A DNA stretch of 64,000 nt from CBDCWO01 sp965223405 (GTDB lineage Bacteria; Bacteroidota; Bacteroidia; Chitinophagales; Saprospiraceae), in NCBI GenBank assembly GCA_965223405.1, contig CBDCWO010000006.1, forward strand, positions 868,001-932,000, written 5' to 3'. Under the pieces are notes generated by a model. The model was not told the origin of the DNA. It saw only the letters and a program-made list of their open reading frames with translations, and made no database searches. The position numbers and the translations under genes were made by a program. Positions 17,400-28,408 of the stretch are shown one piece after another. Positions within the stretch are counted from its first letter, which is position 1; every line of letters begins with the position of its first letter.

Positions 17400-20300
17400 T
17401 TACTCCACCTTTACCATTTTCATCGTTATGATCCGGCTGTCCGTCTGCAATTGGTAATACAACAATCCGGTACCTGCTCTGCCTTGAGTATTCCTGTACC
17501 TCCAAGTATGATTACCCGTAGCGTAGTTACCCTCATGTCGAGCCACTGTCTGACCATTCACATTATATATCCGGATCACCACCTGCTGTGATTTGGGCAG
17601 GTAAAATCCGATCTCCGTCTCATTGCGGAAGGGATTCGGACGATTCTGGAATAACTCCGCATGGCCATTATTCTCTCTGATATCCAAACTTCCCTGACCA
17701 GCATTATTCTTTTGTACTTTCCCCTGACCACTCATACTCAATCCCATCTCCTTCGCTCCTGGATTGGCCGCAATAATCTGATCTTCACAAACATCTCCAC
17801 TGCCATCTTGCAACAAAATATAGGTCACACATTTATCCACATTCCCCGCTTCATCCCATACATAGATCTCTACCTCAATCTGCTCCATCTTACCATCCGG
17901 TATATCCGCACAGGTAAAGACGCGACTACTTTCCAAGCCGAAAGCATCAAAACTGAAATATAAATTATCTTTCTCCGTACAGTTATCAAAACTTCCGGCA
18001 TCCAGATCCTTCGCCCACACTTCCACACTTTGTGATGAGGGCATTACTACCGTCGCTACTCCGTCATAACAATAGGGTGTAGGTCGTTTGCAGTCATTGA
18101 TCGCCACCTGCGTCGTACACGTATCCTCATTGCCACAGCGATCCGTAGCAATCAGATACACATCATGAATACCAAAAGGTAAAGCGCCGGTATGGGTATT
18201 CCCATGACCATACAGCCAATCACCACTATCTTCACTTTGTCCAACCTTGATAATGTACCGGTAAGCGATTTCATCTGCCAAAGCACAATTATCCGTAGCA
18301 CTGCCAAAGTCCAATTCCAATACTTCCGGCTCACAATCTTCATCATAATTACAGATCACCTGAGGCGTTGTGCAGGTTACTTCAGGGGCTTCCTCATCCA
18401 CCACCTTAATTACCTGTAGATAGATCATATATCCATCTCCATCATCTTTCAAATGGCGATACACACATCCGCGATCTTCTCCGGCCAATACCCGGTCATC
18501 CACAATCACATCAGGATGTCTAAAGTGCTGATCCGGATCATACACACACCAATCGATCAAGGTCCAGGTCCTCAATATCTTATAACACCCATCTGCAGTA
18601 ATCGTAAACCGTTCGTCCACATAATTAATGCCGATCAACTCACAATCATCATCACTTACAATTGGTCTTCCTGCTATATCCGGATCCAAGCCCTCCAATT
18701 CATTACAATTCACCTCTACATCCGGTGGAAATACCACTTCAAAATCACTCCTCGGCTTGATGACCACCCGTTGATAACATACACTCTGATTTTCACATTT
18801 ATCTTTTACCGTCCAGGTTCTGGTCAATACGCCTACTCCACATTCATTCAGACTACCACTGTCTTCATACGTCGGCTCATCTACCCAACAATTGTCACTA
18901 TACTCCACTTCTCCAAAGTAACTCTTCGGATCCGGCTTACCCGAAGCATCTCCCAAATCATATTGATCCAACAACAACCACACCCGGCAATAAATCGGCT
19001 TCCAATCGTAATCATATACCATTCCAGTTACACCCCAAGGTTTGCTGTCACAATCTTCCGTATAATAACCATCAGTCGGCCCTCCATAATAACCATGTTC
19101 GCCTCCATTCCAAGGAACGGCTACACACCAACGGGCTGGATTGGCTATTGTACCATTTAATTTACTCAATTTATCCGTCCCCCCATTCCGTACATCCCAA
19201 ACTTGTACCGGGGTCTTATCCAACTCACAATTAGCCCTTATTACATCGGACTCATAACATACATCGTGCGCATAACTCGCTCCCCATCCTTGCACTTGAT
19301 CTACTCCTACTGGAATGATCCAATGATAGGGCACTCCGTCGCAATAATAGGTAACATCTGCTGGTGCCTTGCATACCGGTGGGGTCTTGTCGTCCTTGAT
19401 CACCTCGATCATGCAGTCACTGTACAAATGCGGAAATTCATAGCGTTTCTTTTCTGATAGCCCTTCCAAGATCGACACTTCCGAGGGGTAGGGCAATTGA
19501 ACCCGCTGCTTCCACTCATTCTCCGCGGAAGAACTTTCAAACAGGTACTTACAGATCGGTGATTTCTTCCCGCCATGAGCCTCAGTAATTGGTGTCGGGC
19601 AGTGTAATGGGTCCACCGGATAATCCCATTGTACCGGACTAAATCCTCCATCTCCATTGGCTGCAACAGGTAATGCTGCGGTGATTAGATCACATGAAAA
19701 CGACGCCCGAGGATCTCCATAGTGTAGATATTCATTCAATCGCCAGTAATACCACCCTGCAAATTTATCGGATAAATTCCACCAATACCACTCATGCTTA
19801 CCACCATAAAACACATGGGGATCATACGGTGGCATATCACAGGCCTCATAAACCCGCAATACCAGATTTTCTTCTCCACACTCGGTTAAGTCCACATAAT
19901 CATCAAATACAAATATATTGATCCACTCTTCGATCGCTTGCTCAATTTCCGAATGGTAATGCTGGTAATCATAGGGGGCCAAACACCCGATAAAATAATC
20001 CGTCCAGTATTTGCGCCAGTGGTTGATGGAATCCATTTGTGCTACCGCAAAATGCAAACGATCACAACAATTATCGTGACTACCGTCATCCAAATCAATG
20101 GCATCTATTCGAGCCCAACACGCTTCCGGATCTAAGGTCACCTGCGTAATCTCGTCACATACAGGTACCGGTGGGGTCTCATCAAATACCCACACCTTTT
20201 GTCTTACTCTACTCTCATTCCAACATTGATCTTGTAACCTCCAGGTTATCACATAATAACCAGCCGGCAAATAGAGGTATTGCTTGTCGTCATAGTTCTC

Positions 20301-21095
20301 CTGGATTACTACCTTTTTGCCTGGATGAGTAGGATCCGCATATTCCAATTCGTAATACAACTTCAAATCATCATCGCATTCTTTCGCCCATCCTCCATCC
20401 GGATGGGCTATTCCCGTACGCCGCTCAACCAAATTGCGGATATCCTCCAAGGCCACATGTGCTTTGCAATCATGGGCATCAACCGTCGCCTTCAAATCAT
20501 GATCCTCAATCAACCACGGACCTAAATCCGGATCATTGTCCGGAACAAAATATCGAGTGTCAATCACCGGTGGCAATTCATCTGTGATCTTTATCCACTG
20601 GATACAGGTCGTATCTCGCTTCGCACACCAATCACTGATTATCCACTCCCGCCGGATCTTATACGCCTTACCGCAAGTAGGGATCACATGGTCTTTATAT
20701 TTAAATACAATATGACATTTGCCACCGTTGTCAAACACCGGTCCGGAATCCGTCTTCATCGGAATCATGTATCCATCGGCCTGATCCGGATCTATACTCT
20801 TCAAATAGGGTGCAGGTGCAATACCTCTTGCATCTGTAGGCCACGGATGAGCATAACCCTCGGCATCCAGATAGGTATATCCATTCGCTCCCGTCTTCCA
20901 GAGAACATCCACATTTCCATGTTGTAAATTACACGCTAAGGCGGTATCCTCAGGACATATTAAACTATCCAATACTTCCTTCCATACCCACAAGGTATCG
21001 CGGCATTCATTGTAGTTACCCCAGAGGTCCGTAGCTCTTACTTTCCTTGACAAATAACCGATAAACTCCCGATCTTCACATCCCAGGTCAGTCCA
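17400..21095 (-). repeat. Block I copy B
   Basis: This region matches 29157-32843 with a constant offset of 11,748 except for a 9-bp indel near the C-terminus. The first ~300 bp (T9SS domain) look about 85% identical; the rest look about 98-99% identical by eye. Homology with copy C ends at 21095/32843, but homology with copy A continues to 21570/1760. The encoded region carries paired-cysteine HYR-like domains and Trp/Tyr-rich segments such as 'GGKHEWYWWNLSDKF'. Confidence 0.92.
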
Positions 21096-24000
21096 AACTT
21101 TTTCCATTACATCGATTTGTGGTTTGATATCAGAGCAATTGTCCGAGGTGATCACCAAATCCGCTCTCTCTCCCATGTGCAGACAGCTGATCGTATCGTT
21201 GCGACAGATGATCTGGGGTGGATATTTCTCTTCTACCAATAAGGTACCCCAGCATCGATTGCCGGTTTCCATATCTTCTACCATGAAGGTAATTTCATGG
21301 CCCCGGTGAGTTTCATTTACCGTATTGTTAGGTATCGGATCCGATGATGTGCCTCTTTGGATATTTAAAGATACCCGGTATCGGTCGATACATCCGGCAG
21401 ACTGGAAGGGCAAAAGATCCCGGGCGGTAATCAATCTCTGACAATCGGCACCTAGAGATACATGAACCTTATCCTGACAAACCAATCCTGCCGATGACCG
21501 AAGAATATGTTGAGTCAGTGGATTGGGTTGACCGTTTTCCAAAACCGTGACCGTAAAGGAACAAGTATCGGTATTGGTAGACGGATCTTCAACAATAAAA
21601 GTATTTTTTGTAACCCCAATAGGAAATAATGATCCAGTCGGCAATCCGTTTATTTGGGTTATCGTAAACATGCAATTATCCATTCCAATTGGAGATGGGT
21701 AAATTACATTGATTTCACAAGCAAATGGCCCAAGTTGAATAGTGGTATCTCCGGGACAGGTAATCGAAGGAGGCAAAGTATCTCTTACTACTACATTAAA
21801 CCTACAGATAGCCATGTTACCGTTAGCATCCGTTGCCGTATATTCCTGAACTGTTACTCCTGCTGGAAATATTTGTCCACTGGTTAGTCCGGATGTGTCT
21901 GTTTGCATAATCGTCACACCAGTGCACGCATCGGTAGCTATGGGTGGTGAATAGTTTATTAAAGCTCCACACCCATTGGGCATATCCGGAAAAGTAATTA
22001 TATCGGCCGGACAAAACGTAAATACCGGTGGAAAAGTATCTCTAACGGTTACCGTGCTATGACAGGTATCCATTTTACCATTATTCGAGATCACAGTCAA
22101 TACAACCACATTTGGACCTACATCGTTACATAAAAACGTATCCTTACTGATACTCATAGTAAATCCACAACTAGACGAAGAATTTGCATCAACATCAGCA
22201 GGGCTAATAATTATTAAACCTCCTGGATCTAGGTAAATGTCAATATCTTGGCACAAAGCAGATGGAGGTATCGTATCTACTACTGTTAGGGTAAAAGTAC
22301 AAGATGTATCATTGCCACTTTGATCGATCATAGTCAATCCTACAGTATGCATCCCAATTTCCGAACATGTAAATGTATCTTGAGTAAAAAAGAACGTATC
22401 AATTCGGCAGTTTTCATAATAGGATATGTTCAAAAGGCTGGTATCCAAAATTACCATGCCATCAAGGCTTAAGGCAGCTGTATAATCCTGACAACTAAGT
22501 GCAGGTTTTATTGTATCCACCACAGTAACCATAGCTACGCAGCTATCAATTACTCCGGCAAAGTCCTTCACCACCAAAGTGACGGAATTGACACCAACAT
22601 CACTACAGGCAAACAGCGCTTTATTTACATAACTGGTATCTATTCCACACGGAATTATACTATTATTTCCAACCATATCAGGTGTAAGTACGGCTGTTCC
22701 GCTAGCATCCAGATAGATGGTTGTATCGTTACAAATCACCATAGGTAGGGCAGCAGTAATCTCATCTGCTCCAATGGTCGGAGGATTTGATCTGGTTTGA
22801 TTATCAATATCTAATGGTAACACACCATTATAGGTACCAGCACCTATCAATAAACAGTTTTGCACATGTAAATCGGTACTCGAAATATACAAAGGATCCG
22901 TGCTAAGCGAATTTGCATCGAATGCAGTAGCCATAACCCAATCCTCAAAAGTAAGGTAATTTACCCCATCAACAAATATCAGATTGCCACCATTGTTATA
23001 ATAATTATTATAATCCAAATTCGAGAATAAAAATGCTTGTACTCCATAAAATGCATAGCTGGAAGCCCAATTGACAAAATTGTTGTTTCGAACCGTTAAA
23101 GCACCACCGGCAGTAGCATAATAAGCTCGGGAACTATTCGAACCGCCATTTACCAACATGTTGTTATGATCAAATAAATATCGCCCACTATTGGTAGAGT
23201 AAAAACCGTACACAGTACTTGTTTTGCCGGGATTCCCGGTACTGACAAAGTTATTGACTATCTGACATTGATCAAGTGTCATTCCTACTGTATTACCTAT
23301 ATATATTCCATAATTGAATCCTTGATTTCCCGGAAGAACCTGATTGTCGTTGATGGTAAACACTCCACCTCCATAAAAAACATAGATTCCCCAGTTTGTA
23401 CCGGTATAGGCTGTATTACAAATAACCTGATTTCGCTCCACTTTAAAATCCTCCTGGTAATAAAGTCTTAGCCCGTAATAATATTGGCTATCGATTACAT
23501 TGTCAAGAATTTGGGTGCCTATTTCCGGTATCATGATACCCGTTCCATACCAATAAAAACCATAACTTCCATAGAGGATCCGGTTTTTGACAAAGGTCAC
23601 GTGGTCATCAATACTACCCGGTGGAGAGTAGATCAGGGTCATATTCGTAGAGGTGGTACTAACAGAAGGTATTCCTTTAATCTCACAGTTAGAAAATGTA
23701 ATATCGTGGGAGCAAATAAACTCTAAAACATGGCCATAAGTGACCCCATCGCTGATTATGCCTAATTGATCAAAAGTGATATAGGCTGCATTATCTGCAA
23801 AACGTATAGTATAATTGTTAACTGAAGTAACAGAATTATATCTCAAAATGGATGCCGTACTATCACCAGATGCTGATCTGAAAGTAATGGTATTAATAGC
23901 TGAGGCTCCCAGGATCTCCGGAATCTCAATTTGCTCAATGAAGGTACTGTCATGGACTAAAAACAAGGTAGGTCCACACACCCCCAAAGTTACCAGATCC

Positions 24001-27000
24001 TGAACAGCGGCAGTAAAACTGGCATAGTCGGTCATTGGTCCTCCAATATAATACGTTCCGGCCAACCCACTGGTCAAGTTCTTGGTTATAGTATCGTTGA
24101 CCGCTCCGGCCACTGGCTCACAACTTGAATTCGGATCGGTAACCCAAACCGCTACAGAATCTCCAGGTGAAAAAGTTGCCAGCGGTGCCATATTCACCAA
24201 TTCATTTTGAAGGCTTGTCAACACTCCTGACCAATTGTATGATGGTTGTAGAACTCCATTTAACGACCAATTTAAGATGGCCTTATTTAACTCATTGGTA
24301 CCCTGATTTTCCAAAGTAATTACCAATCCTGACTGCGAAGCACAAAAAGGAGTCGAAGGGGTATCAATGGCAATCACGGCTGCATTGAGAGGAAGTAAGT
24401 CAAAAATACGAATGTCATCCAATGCCATATCGCTAGTAAAACTGGACCCAGTTACTCCTCGAAAGCGAATCTGCACCATACTCTGACCCTGGAAGGGAGC
24501 AAGACTTATTTCTTTATACTGCCACAAATCTTGGTTGTCCGTAATTGAAGGAATAAAATCATTGGTAAAACTAACTCCTCCGTTTAAAGATATATCAAAA
24601 TGCAGGTTGCCCATTGCGTTCCCAAACATGTGATACCAAAATGATAAAATGGGAGCATTAGTACCTGATAAATCAAGGATAGGTGAAAGCAGATTGGCCG
24701 TTTTATTGGGATAACAAGGACTAGATGATTCTAAATAGATATAATTACCGGTTGATGTCATAGTAGTGTGATCAATTGAGGGGCCGGTTGAACTTGAGGA
24801 GGTCCCATTTTCGTCAACAATCCAATTGGCATTATCTCCAGCGTCATTGACCCAACCATTCAGCAATGGGCAGGGGTCATTGCAACTACCAGAACACAAA
24901 TTCATGGTTTCGAAGTCTTCACTGATGTTCAAGGCAGTTATTGCACCTGTAGGATAGATAATCCGAACTGAATCTTCATTCATACATCCATTGACATCGG
25001 TAACCATGATCGTATACGTGGTATCGTTAGGCGGCAGGGCTCGTGGATTGGCAATAGTTGGTTGGCTAATTCCAGTTGTAGGTAGCCATGAATAAGTATA
25101 AGGAGCGGTTCCACCAGATGCCGTGGGCATTCCACCTAAAGTAACCGAGTCCCCAGGGTTACAGATTATCTGCAACGGTCCGGCATTAACCACCAGACTA
25201 TCGCAGGTGATTGCCACCATTTGGCACGATGAATCAGTTCCGCACAAATTGGTATTTGTCAAACAAACTTTATACACGCCCAACGCGGCATAAGTATGCA
25301 TAGGATTAGTCAATGTTGAAGTGTTTCCATCTCCAAAATCCCATAAACTACTGGTAACAGCACCTGACGTCAAGTCCGTAAAGGAAGCGGTAAATGTATT
25401 GGAGGTAAAACTAAAATCCACTATGGGTATCGGGCAACCTACAGAAATCGACTTGCATAGGGTATCCTGCTTACATCCATCACCTACGACTAAACAAACG
25501 GTATATATTCCATCTGTTACATAAGTTTTCGATGGATTTTGCGTCGTAGATGTATCGCCGTCTCCAAAATCCCAATACCATGTATTTACATTTCCAGATG
25601 TTAGGTCTGTAAAATCCACCATCAGTGAAGTGACCATCTCAGAATAAGCAGCCACTAATGGGGTAGGATCCGGAATAAATTCATCTGCCCCAATGTCAAC
25701 AGTGCCTCCACGCGATTCTCCATCAAAATCATCTAAAACCAATCCTGTATTGGTTCCACTTTCATCTAATAGTAAATTGCAAATATGCAAATCATTGTTC
25801 CCAAAATAGTTGGGATCAACACTAAATCCATTGGCATCATATCCGGATGCTGAAGTCCAGGAATCCAGATCCGATTGGTTTGCATTGTTAAAATATCCTA
25901 AATGGATTCCAGTAGTAAAATAGTTGTTGTAGTCAGCAGAATTCAGACTAAAAGGTGAGGCTGCATAGATGGCATAACCCGGGCCCTTATTTACCAAATT
26001 GTTGTTAAATAATTCATTCTGACCTCCCGAGGTTATATAAAAGGATCGTGAATTTACACCTCCACCCAAAACCAAAACATTATTGTGCACAATATTTAGA
26101 AAACTACTATTAGAGATATAGATTCCGTAAAATGTGCTGGAGTTTCCCGTTCCATCAACGGTTAAAAAATTGTTAGATATCAAGCCGTTGTCGTTAACAT
26201 TGCCATCACAATTGACCATATACAATCCATACCTGGGAAATATCCCGGTACCGAACAGAAGTTGATTGTTATTGAATATCGTGCCATTGTCACAGTAATA
26301 CAGATAATATGCAAAGGAAGTCCCAGTATAGTTAGTGTTGCTTTGCATCCGATTACCAACGACCTCAGGTGCGTCCTGATAATATAACCGAATTCCATAA
26401 TAATATTGATCTTTAAAGAAATTATTCAGAATTTTTGTTCCTGACTCCAGACTGGTCGGAGAATTTCCATACCAATACATGCCATAACTCCCTCCTTCGA
26501 TCAAATTATTCTCAAAAGTATTCAGGCTATCCAGTCCGTCTCCCGGTGCCGAATAGATAACCACCACATTGGTGGATGTAGTAGAAGAGTTAATCCCTTT
26601 TATATTTGAATGCCGGATAATATTGTTGCTTGAACTCCCGATATACTGTATTACTCTGGCGTAAGTTGGTCCTGTCGCTTCTATGGTCAATTGATCGAAA
26701 ACAAAGTGATGGGCACCATCGAATAATACGGTATAGTTGCTGGTTGATAGGCTGGACGCAAAGGATATAATCACGGCTGATGAATCCATAGATTCAGAGG
26801 TAAAGGTGATCGTATTTAGATTGGATACCCCTTTTACCAAACCCAACACAAGTTGCTCATTATATATCCCGTCGCGAATATTGAATACTACAGGACCACA
26901 AATTCCAAAAACGTTTAAATCGTCAATTGCTTCCTGCAAAGTATTGTAATCAGGGGTGGTTCCCCCCACTGTATAAATCCCGGAAAGTCCAGAAATGAGG

Positions 27001-27965
27001 GTTAATGCCAGAGTATCATTTGTCCTCGAGCTGGGATTTTCTAGCATTCCATTGGGATTTTTAACCCAAATTTGTAATTGATCACTTTCATTGAAAGAAC
27101 TTGATCCTATAGCGATGGTATCCTTCTCACCGGGATCTAAAGTGCTGGTATAATTGGTTATGGATTGGGTCGCCCCATTGATTGTCCACTGGATTTCGCA
27201 GCTGTCTAATGGATCTGTTCCCGCATTTTGGATTGAGATCAGGACATTTTGGGTACCCAGAGCACAAGTTGGCACCTGCGGGTTAAGTATTTCACAAATA
27301 GCTATGTCTTCTGCAACCAGATCAAAGACCGTAAAATCGTCCACCGCCATGTCACTACCAAAACTACTTCCACTAATTCCTCGTATGCGAAAATTGAAAC
27401 ACGCTCCTGCAAAAGCACTCAGATCTACTACTTGCTTTTTCCAGATGTCAAGATTATCAGTCCAACTCGGTATATAATCTAAAGTCCAATTGGCTCCTCC
27501 ATCTGTGCTTACATCCAAGTGCATGGTTCCCATAGAATTTCCGTACATGTGATACCAAAACATTAATTGGGGAGCATTTAAGCCAGAAAAATCAAATTGA
27601 GGAGATACCAGATAGGCTGTCTTATTGGGATAACCGGTACCAGAACAAGAGGTCTCAACGTAAAGATATTTGCCTAAATTACTTCCTGAGGTATGATCTA
27701 CGGAAGGTCCTGTATTCGCAGAAGAAGTACCACCTATATCTACCAGCCAATCTAGGTTATCTCCTCCTGGATTAGACCAAAATTCAGATAAAGTACAACT
27801 TGCTCCACAACCAGTCCCGCAGTTCGTAAAAGCTTCAAAATCCTGAAAGTAAGGAAATATAATAATTTCTGCTGTTGGACAGGAGGATACATCATTTACC
27901 CACACTATACTGCTAAACAATAGCATCAAGGCAACTACCCTTACTTGGTATAAATTGGTTTTCAT
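17400..27965 (-). CDS. Giant T9SS-secreted protein: duplicated MAM + beta-helix modules, PKD, HYR, block I
   Basis: A 3521-aa protein with signal peptide MKTNLYQVRVVALMLLFSS. Residues about 35-218 are a MAM/jelly-roll-like domain ('MAVDDFTVF'), followed by a CARDB-like domain (to about 330), a right-handed parallel beta-helix with many short Asn-rich turns (about 335-760), and two PKD domains (each with 'DFGDG'). A 'GGTAPYTYSW' SprB/PKD-like domain follows, then a second MAM + CARDB + beta-helix set (about 1010-1735) and HYR-like domains to about 2130. Block I occupies about 2130-3521. It ends in a T9SS type A sorting domain ('NRPNPFRNETEIGFYL' ... 'LYYQLQTDSRIITMKMVKVE'). It should be exported by Sec and T9SS and anchored or released at the surface. 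The beta-helix could be a polysaccharide-binding or lyase-like fold; no catalytic residues can be assigned. Confidence 0.9.
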   Translation of the reverse strand: MKTNLYQVRVVALMLLFSSIVWVNDVSSCPTAEIIIFPYFQDFEAFTNCGTGCGASCTLSEFWSNPGGDNLDWLVDIGGTSSANTGPSVDHTSGSNLGKYLYVETSCSGTGYPNKTAYLVSPQFDFSGLNAPQLMFWYHMYGNSMGTMHLDVSTDGGANWTLDYIPSWTDNLDIWKKQVVDLSAFAGACFNFRIRGISGSSFGSDMAVDDFTVFDLVAEDIAICEILNPQVPTCALGTQNVLISIQNAGTDPLDSCEIQWTINGATQSITNYTSTLDPGEKDTIAIGSSSFNESDQLQIWVKNPNGMLENPSSRTNDTLALTLISGLSGIYTVGGTTPDYNTLQEAIDDLNVFGICGPVVFNIRDGIYNEQLVLGLVKGVSNLNTITFTSESMDSSAVIISFASSLSTSNYTVLFDGAHHFVFDQLTIEATGPTYARVIQYIGSSSNNIIRHSNIKGINSSTTSTNVVVIYSAPGDGLDSLNTFENNLIEGGSYGMYWYGNSPTSLESGTKILNNFFKDQYYYGIRLYYQDAPEVVGNRMQSNTNYTGTSFAYYLYYCDNGTIFNNNQLLFGTGIFPRYGLYMVNCDGNVNDNGLISNNFLTVDGTGNSSTFYGIYISNSSFLNIVHNNVLVLGGGVNSRSFYITSGGQNELFNNNLVNKGPGYAIYAASPFSLNSADYNNYFTTGIHLGYFNNANQSDLDSWTSASGYDANGFSVDPNYFGNNDLHICNLLLDESGTNTGLVLDDFDGESRGGTVDIGADEFIPDPTPLVAAYSEMVTSLMVDFTDLTSGNVNTWYWDFGDGDTSTTQNPSKTYVTDGIYTVCLVVGDGCKQDTLCKSISVGCPIPIVDFSFTSNTFTASFTDLTSGAVTSSLWDFGDGNTSTLTNPMHTYAALGVYKVCLTNTNLCGTDSSCQMVAITCDSLVVNAGPLQIICNPGDSVTLGGMPTASGGTAPYTYSWLPTTGISQPTIANPRALPPNDTTYTIMVTDVNGCMNEDSVRIIYPTGAITALNISEDFETMNLCSGSCNDPCPLLNGWVNDAGDNANWIVDENGTSSSSTGPSIDHTTMTSTGNYIYLESSSPCYPNKTANLLSPILDLSGTNAPILSFWYHMFGNAMGNLHFDISLNGGVSFTNDFIPSITDNQDLWQYKEISLAPFQGQSMVQIRFRGVTGSSFTSDMALDDIRIFDLLPLNAAVIAIDTPSTPFCASQSGLVITLENQGTNELNKAILNWSLNGVLQPSYNWSGVLTSLQNELVNMAPLATFSPGDSVAVWVTDPNSSCEPVAGAVNDTITKNLTSGLAGTYYIGGPMTDYASFTAAVQDLVTLGVCGPTLFLVHDSTFIEQIEIPEILGASAINTITFRSASGDSTASILRYNSVTSVNNYTIRFADNAAYITFDQLGIISDGVTYGHVLEFICSHDITFSNCEIKGIPSVSTTSTNMTLIYSPPGSIDDHVTFVKNRILYGSYGFYWYGTGIMIPEIGTQILDNVIDSQYYYGLRLYYQEDFKVERNQVICNTAYTGTNWGIYVFYGGGVFTINDNQVLPGNQGFNYGIYIGNTVGMTLDQCQIVNNFVSTGNPGKTSTVYGFYSTNSGRYLFDHNNMLVNGGSNSSRAYYATAGGALTVRNNNFVNWASSYAFYGVQAFLFSNLDYNNYYNNGGNLIFVDGVNYLTFEDWVMATAFDANSLSTDPLYISSTDLHVQNCLLIGAGTYNGVLPLDIDNQTRSNPPTIGADEITAALPMVICNDTTIYLDASGTAVLTPDMVGNNSIIPCGIDTSYVNKALFACSDVGVNSVTLVVKDFAGVIDSCVAMVTVVDTIKPALSCQDYTAALSLDGMVILDTSLLNISYYENCRIDTFFFTQDTFTCSEIGMHTVGLTMIDQSGNDTSCTFTLTVVDTIPPSALCQDIDIYLDPGGLIIISPADVDANSSSSCGFTMSISKDTFLCNDVGPNVVVLTVISNNGKMDTCHSTVTVRDTFPPVFTFCPADIITFPDMPNGCGALINYSPPIATDACTGVTIMQTDTSGLTSGQIFPAGVTVQEYTATDANGNMAICRFNVVVRDTLPPSITCPGDTTIQLGPFACEINVIYPSPIGMDNCMFTITQINGLPTGSLFPIGVTKNTFIVEDPSTNTDTCSFTVTVLENGQPNPLTQHILRSSAGLVCQDKVHVSLGADCQRLITARDLLPFQSAGCIDRYRVSLNIQRGTSSDPIPNNTVNETHRGHEITFMVEDMETGNRCWGTLLVEEKYPPQIICRNDTISCLHMGERADLVITSDNCSDIKPQIDVMEKVWTDLGCEDREFIGYLSRKVRATDLWGNYNECRDTLWVWKEVLDSLICPEDTALACNLQHGNVDVLWKTGANGYTYLDAEGYAHPWPTDARGIAPAPYLKSIDPDQADGYMIPMKTDSGPVFDNGGKCHIVFKYKDHVIPTCGKAYKIRREWIISDWCAKRDTTCIQWIKITDELPPVIDTRYFVPDNDPDLGPWLIEDHDLKATVDAHDCKAHVALEDIRNLVERRTGIAHPDGGWAKECDDDLKLYYELEYADPTHPGKKVVIQENYDDKQYLYLPAGYYVITWRLQDQCWNESRVRQKVWVFDETPPVPVCDEITQVTLDPEACWARIDAIDLDDGSHDNCCDRLHFAVAQMDSINHWRKYWTDYFIGCLAPYDYQHYHSEIEQAIEEWINIFVFDDYVDLTECGEENLVLRVYEACDMPPYDPHVFYGGKHEWYWWNLSDKFAGWYYWRLNEYLHYGDPRASFSCDLITAALPVAANGDGGFSPVQWDYPVDPLHCPTPITEAHGGKKSPICKYLFESSSAENEWKQRVQLPYPSEVSILEGLSEKKRYEFPHLYSDCMIEVIKDDKTPPVCKAPADVTYYCDGVPYHWIIPVGVDQVQGWGASYAHDVCYESDVIRANCELDKTPVQVWDVRNGGTDKLSKLNGTIANPARWCVAVPWNGGEHGYYGGPTDGYYTEDCDSKPWGVTGMVYDYDWKPIYCRVWLLLDQYDLGDASGKPDPKSYFGEVEYSDNCWVDEPTYEDSGSLNECGVGVLTRTWTVKDKCENQSVCYQRVVIKPRSDFEVVFPPDVEVNCNELEGLDPDIAGRPIVSDDDCELIGINYVDERFTITADGCYKILRTWTLIDWCVYDPDQHFRHPDVIVDDRVLAGEDRGCVYRHLKDDGDGYMIYLQVIKVVDEEAPEVTCTTPQVICNYDEDCEPEVLELDFGSATDNCALADEIAYRYIIKVGQSEDSGDWLYGHGNTHTGALPFGIHDVYLIATDRCGNEDTCTTQVAINDCKRPTPYCYDGVATVVMPSSQSVEVWAKDLDAGSFDNCTEKDNLYFSFDAFGLESSRVFTCADIPDGKMEQIEVEIYVWDEAGNVDKCVTYILLQDGSGDVCEDQIIAANPGAKEMGLSMSGQGKVQKNNAGQGSLDIRENNGHAELFQNRPNPFRNETEIGFYLPKSQQVVIRIYNVNGQTVARHEGNYATGNHTWRYRNTQGRAGTGLLYYQLQTDSRIITMKMVKVE

Positions 27966-28408
27966 TTTTTGAGGTTAATTGATTTTGCCACAATATATGA
28001 TAAATATGGTTAAAATAGATAATTTATATATATAAATAGTTTTTATATGTTGTGTTGAAATCTAGTGTGTCTTACGTCCATATAGCAAATCAGTTATCAA
28101 GCTGGATGCACAAGTTCGAAGTCCATGGCTTGCAGTGAATAGAACTCCCGGCTATTTTTGACTAGAATACAGTAAAAATTACTTTTTGGAATCATGCAGA
28201 ATCATGGTAGTTTATCCACTAAAGAAATAAAAAAATGATACTACATGTTGGACATTACGCTTAACATAAGAGCCACTGATGTTGGCTTTCCATTTTTTTT
28301 GTAAACCGAATTTCCTAAATAAATTATTTACCTAAAAAATCGACTACAATAAAGAATATGGGATAAAAGGCTTTTCCTTTGGCATTTCAAAACCATTATG
28401 CTTTCGAT
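27966..28408. other. Intergenic region upstream of the 3521-aa protein gene
   Basis: 443 bp without a supportable gene. The 27990-28060 stretch is extremely AT-rich with runs of alternating TA and probably contains the promoter of the giant gene, but no TTG/TAnnTTTG pair is convincing. A short imperfect hairpin (AAAGG/CCTTT around 28366-28380) lies just past the stop of the 128-aa gene and might act as a weak terminator. Confidence 0.4.

Noticed and set aside
18453..19160. 235-aa plus-strand open frame, repeated almost identically at 30201-30908
   Set aside because: It lies antisense inside block I copies B and C, and its 'conservation' is just the DNA duplication. The sense frame continues through it without interruption.
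28360..28385. Terminator for the 128-aa protein gene
   Set aside because: The stem is only about 5 bp (AAAGG/CCTTT) without a convincing T-run.
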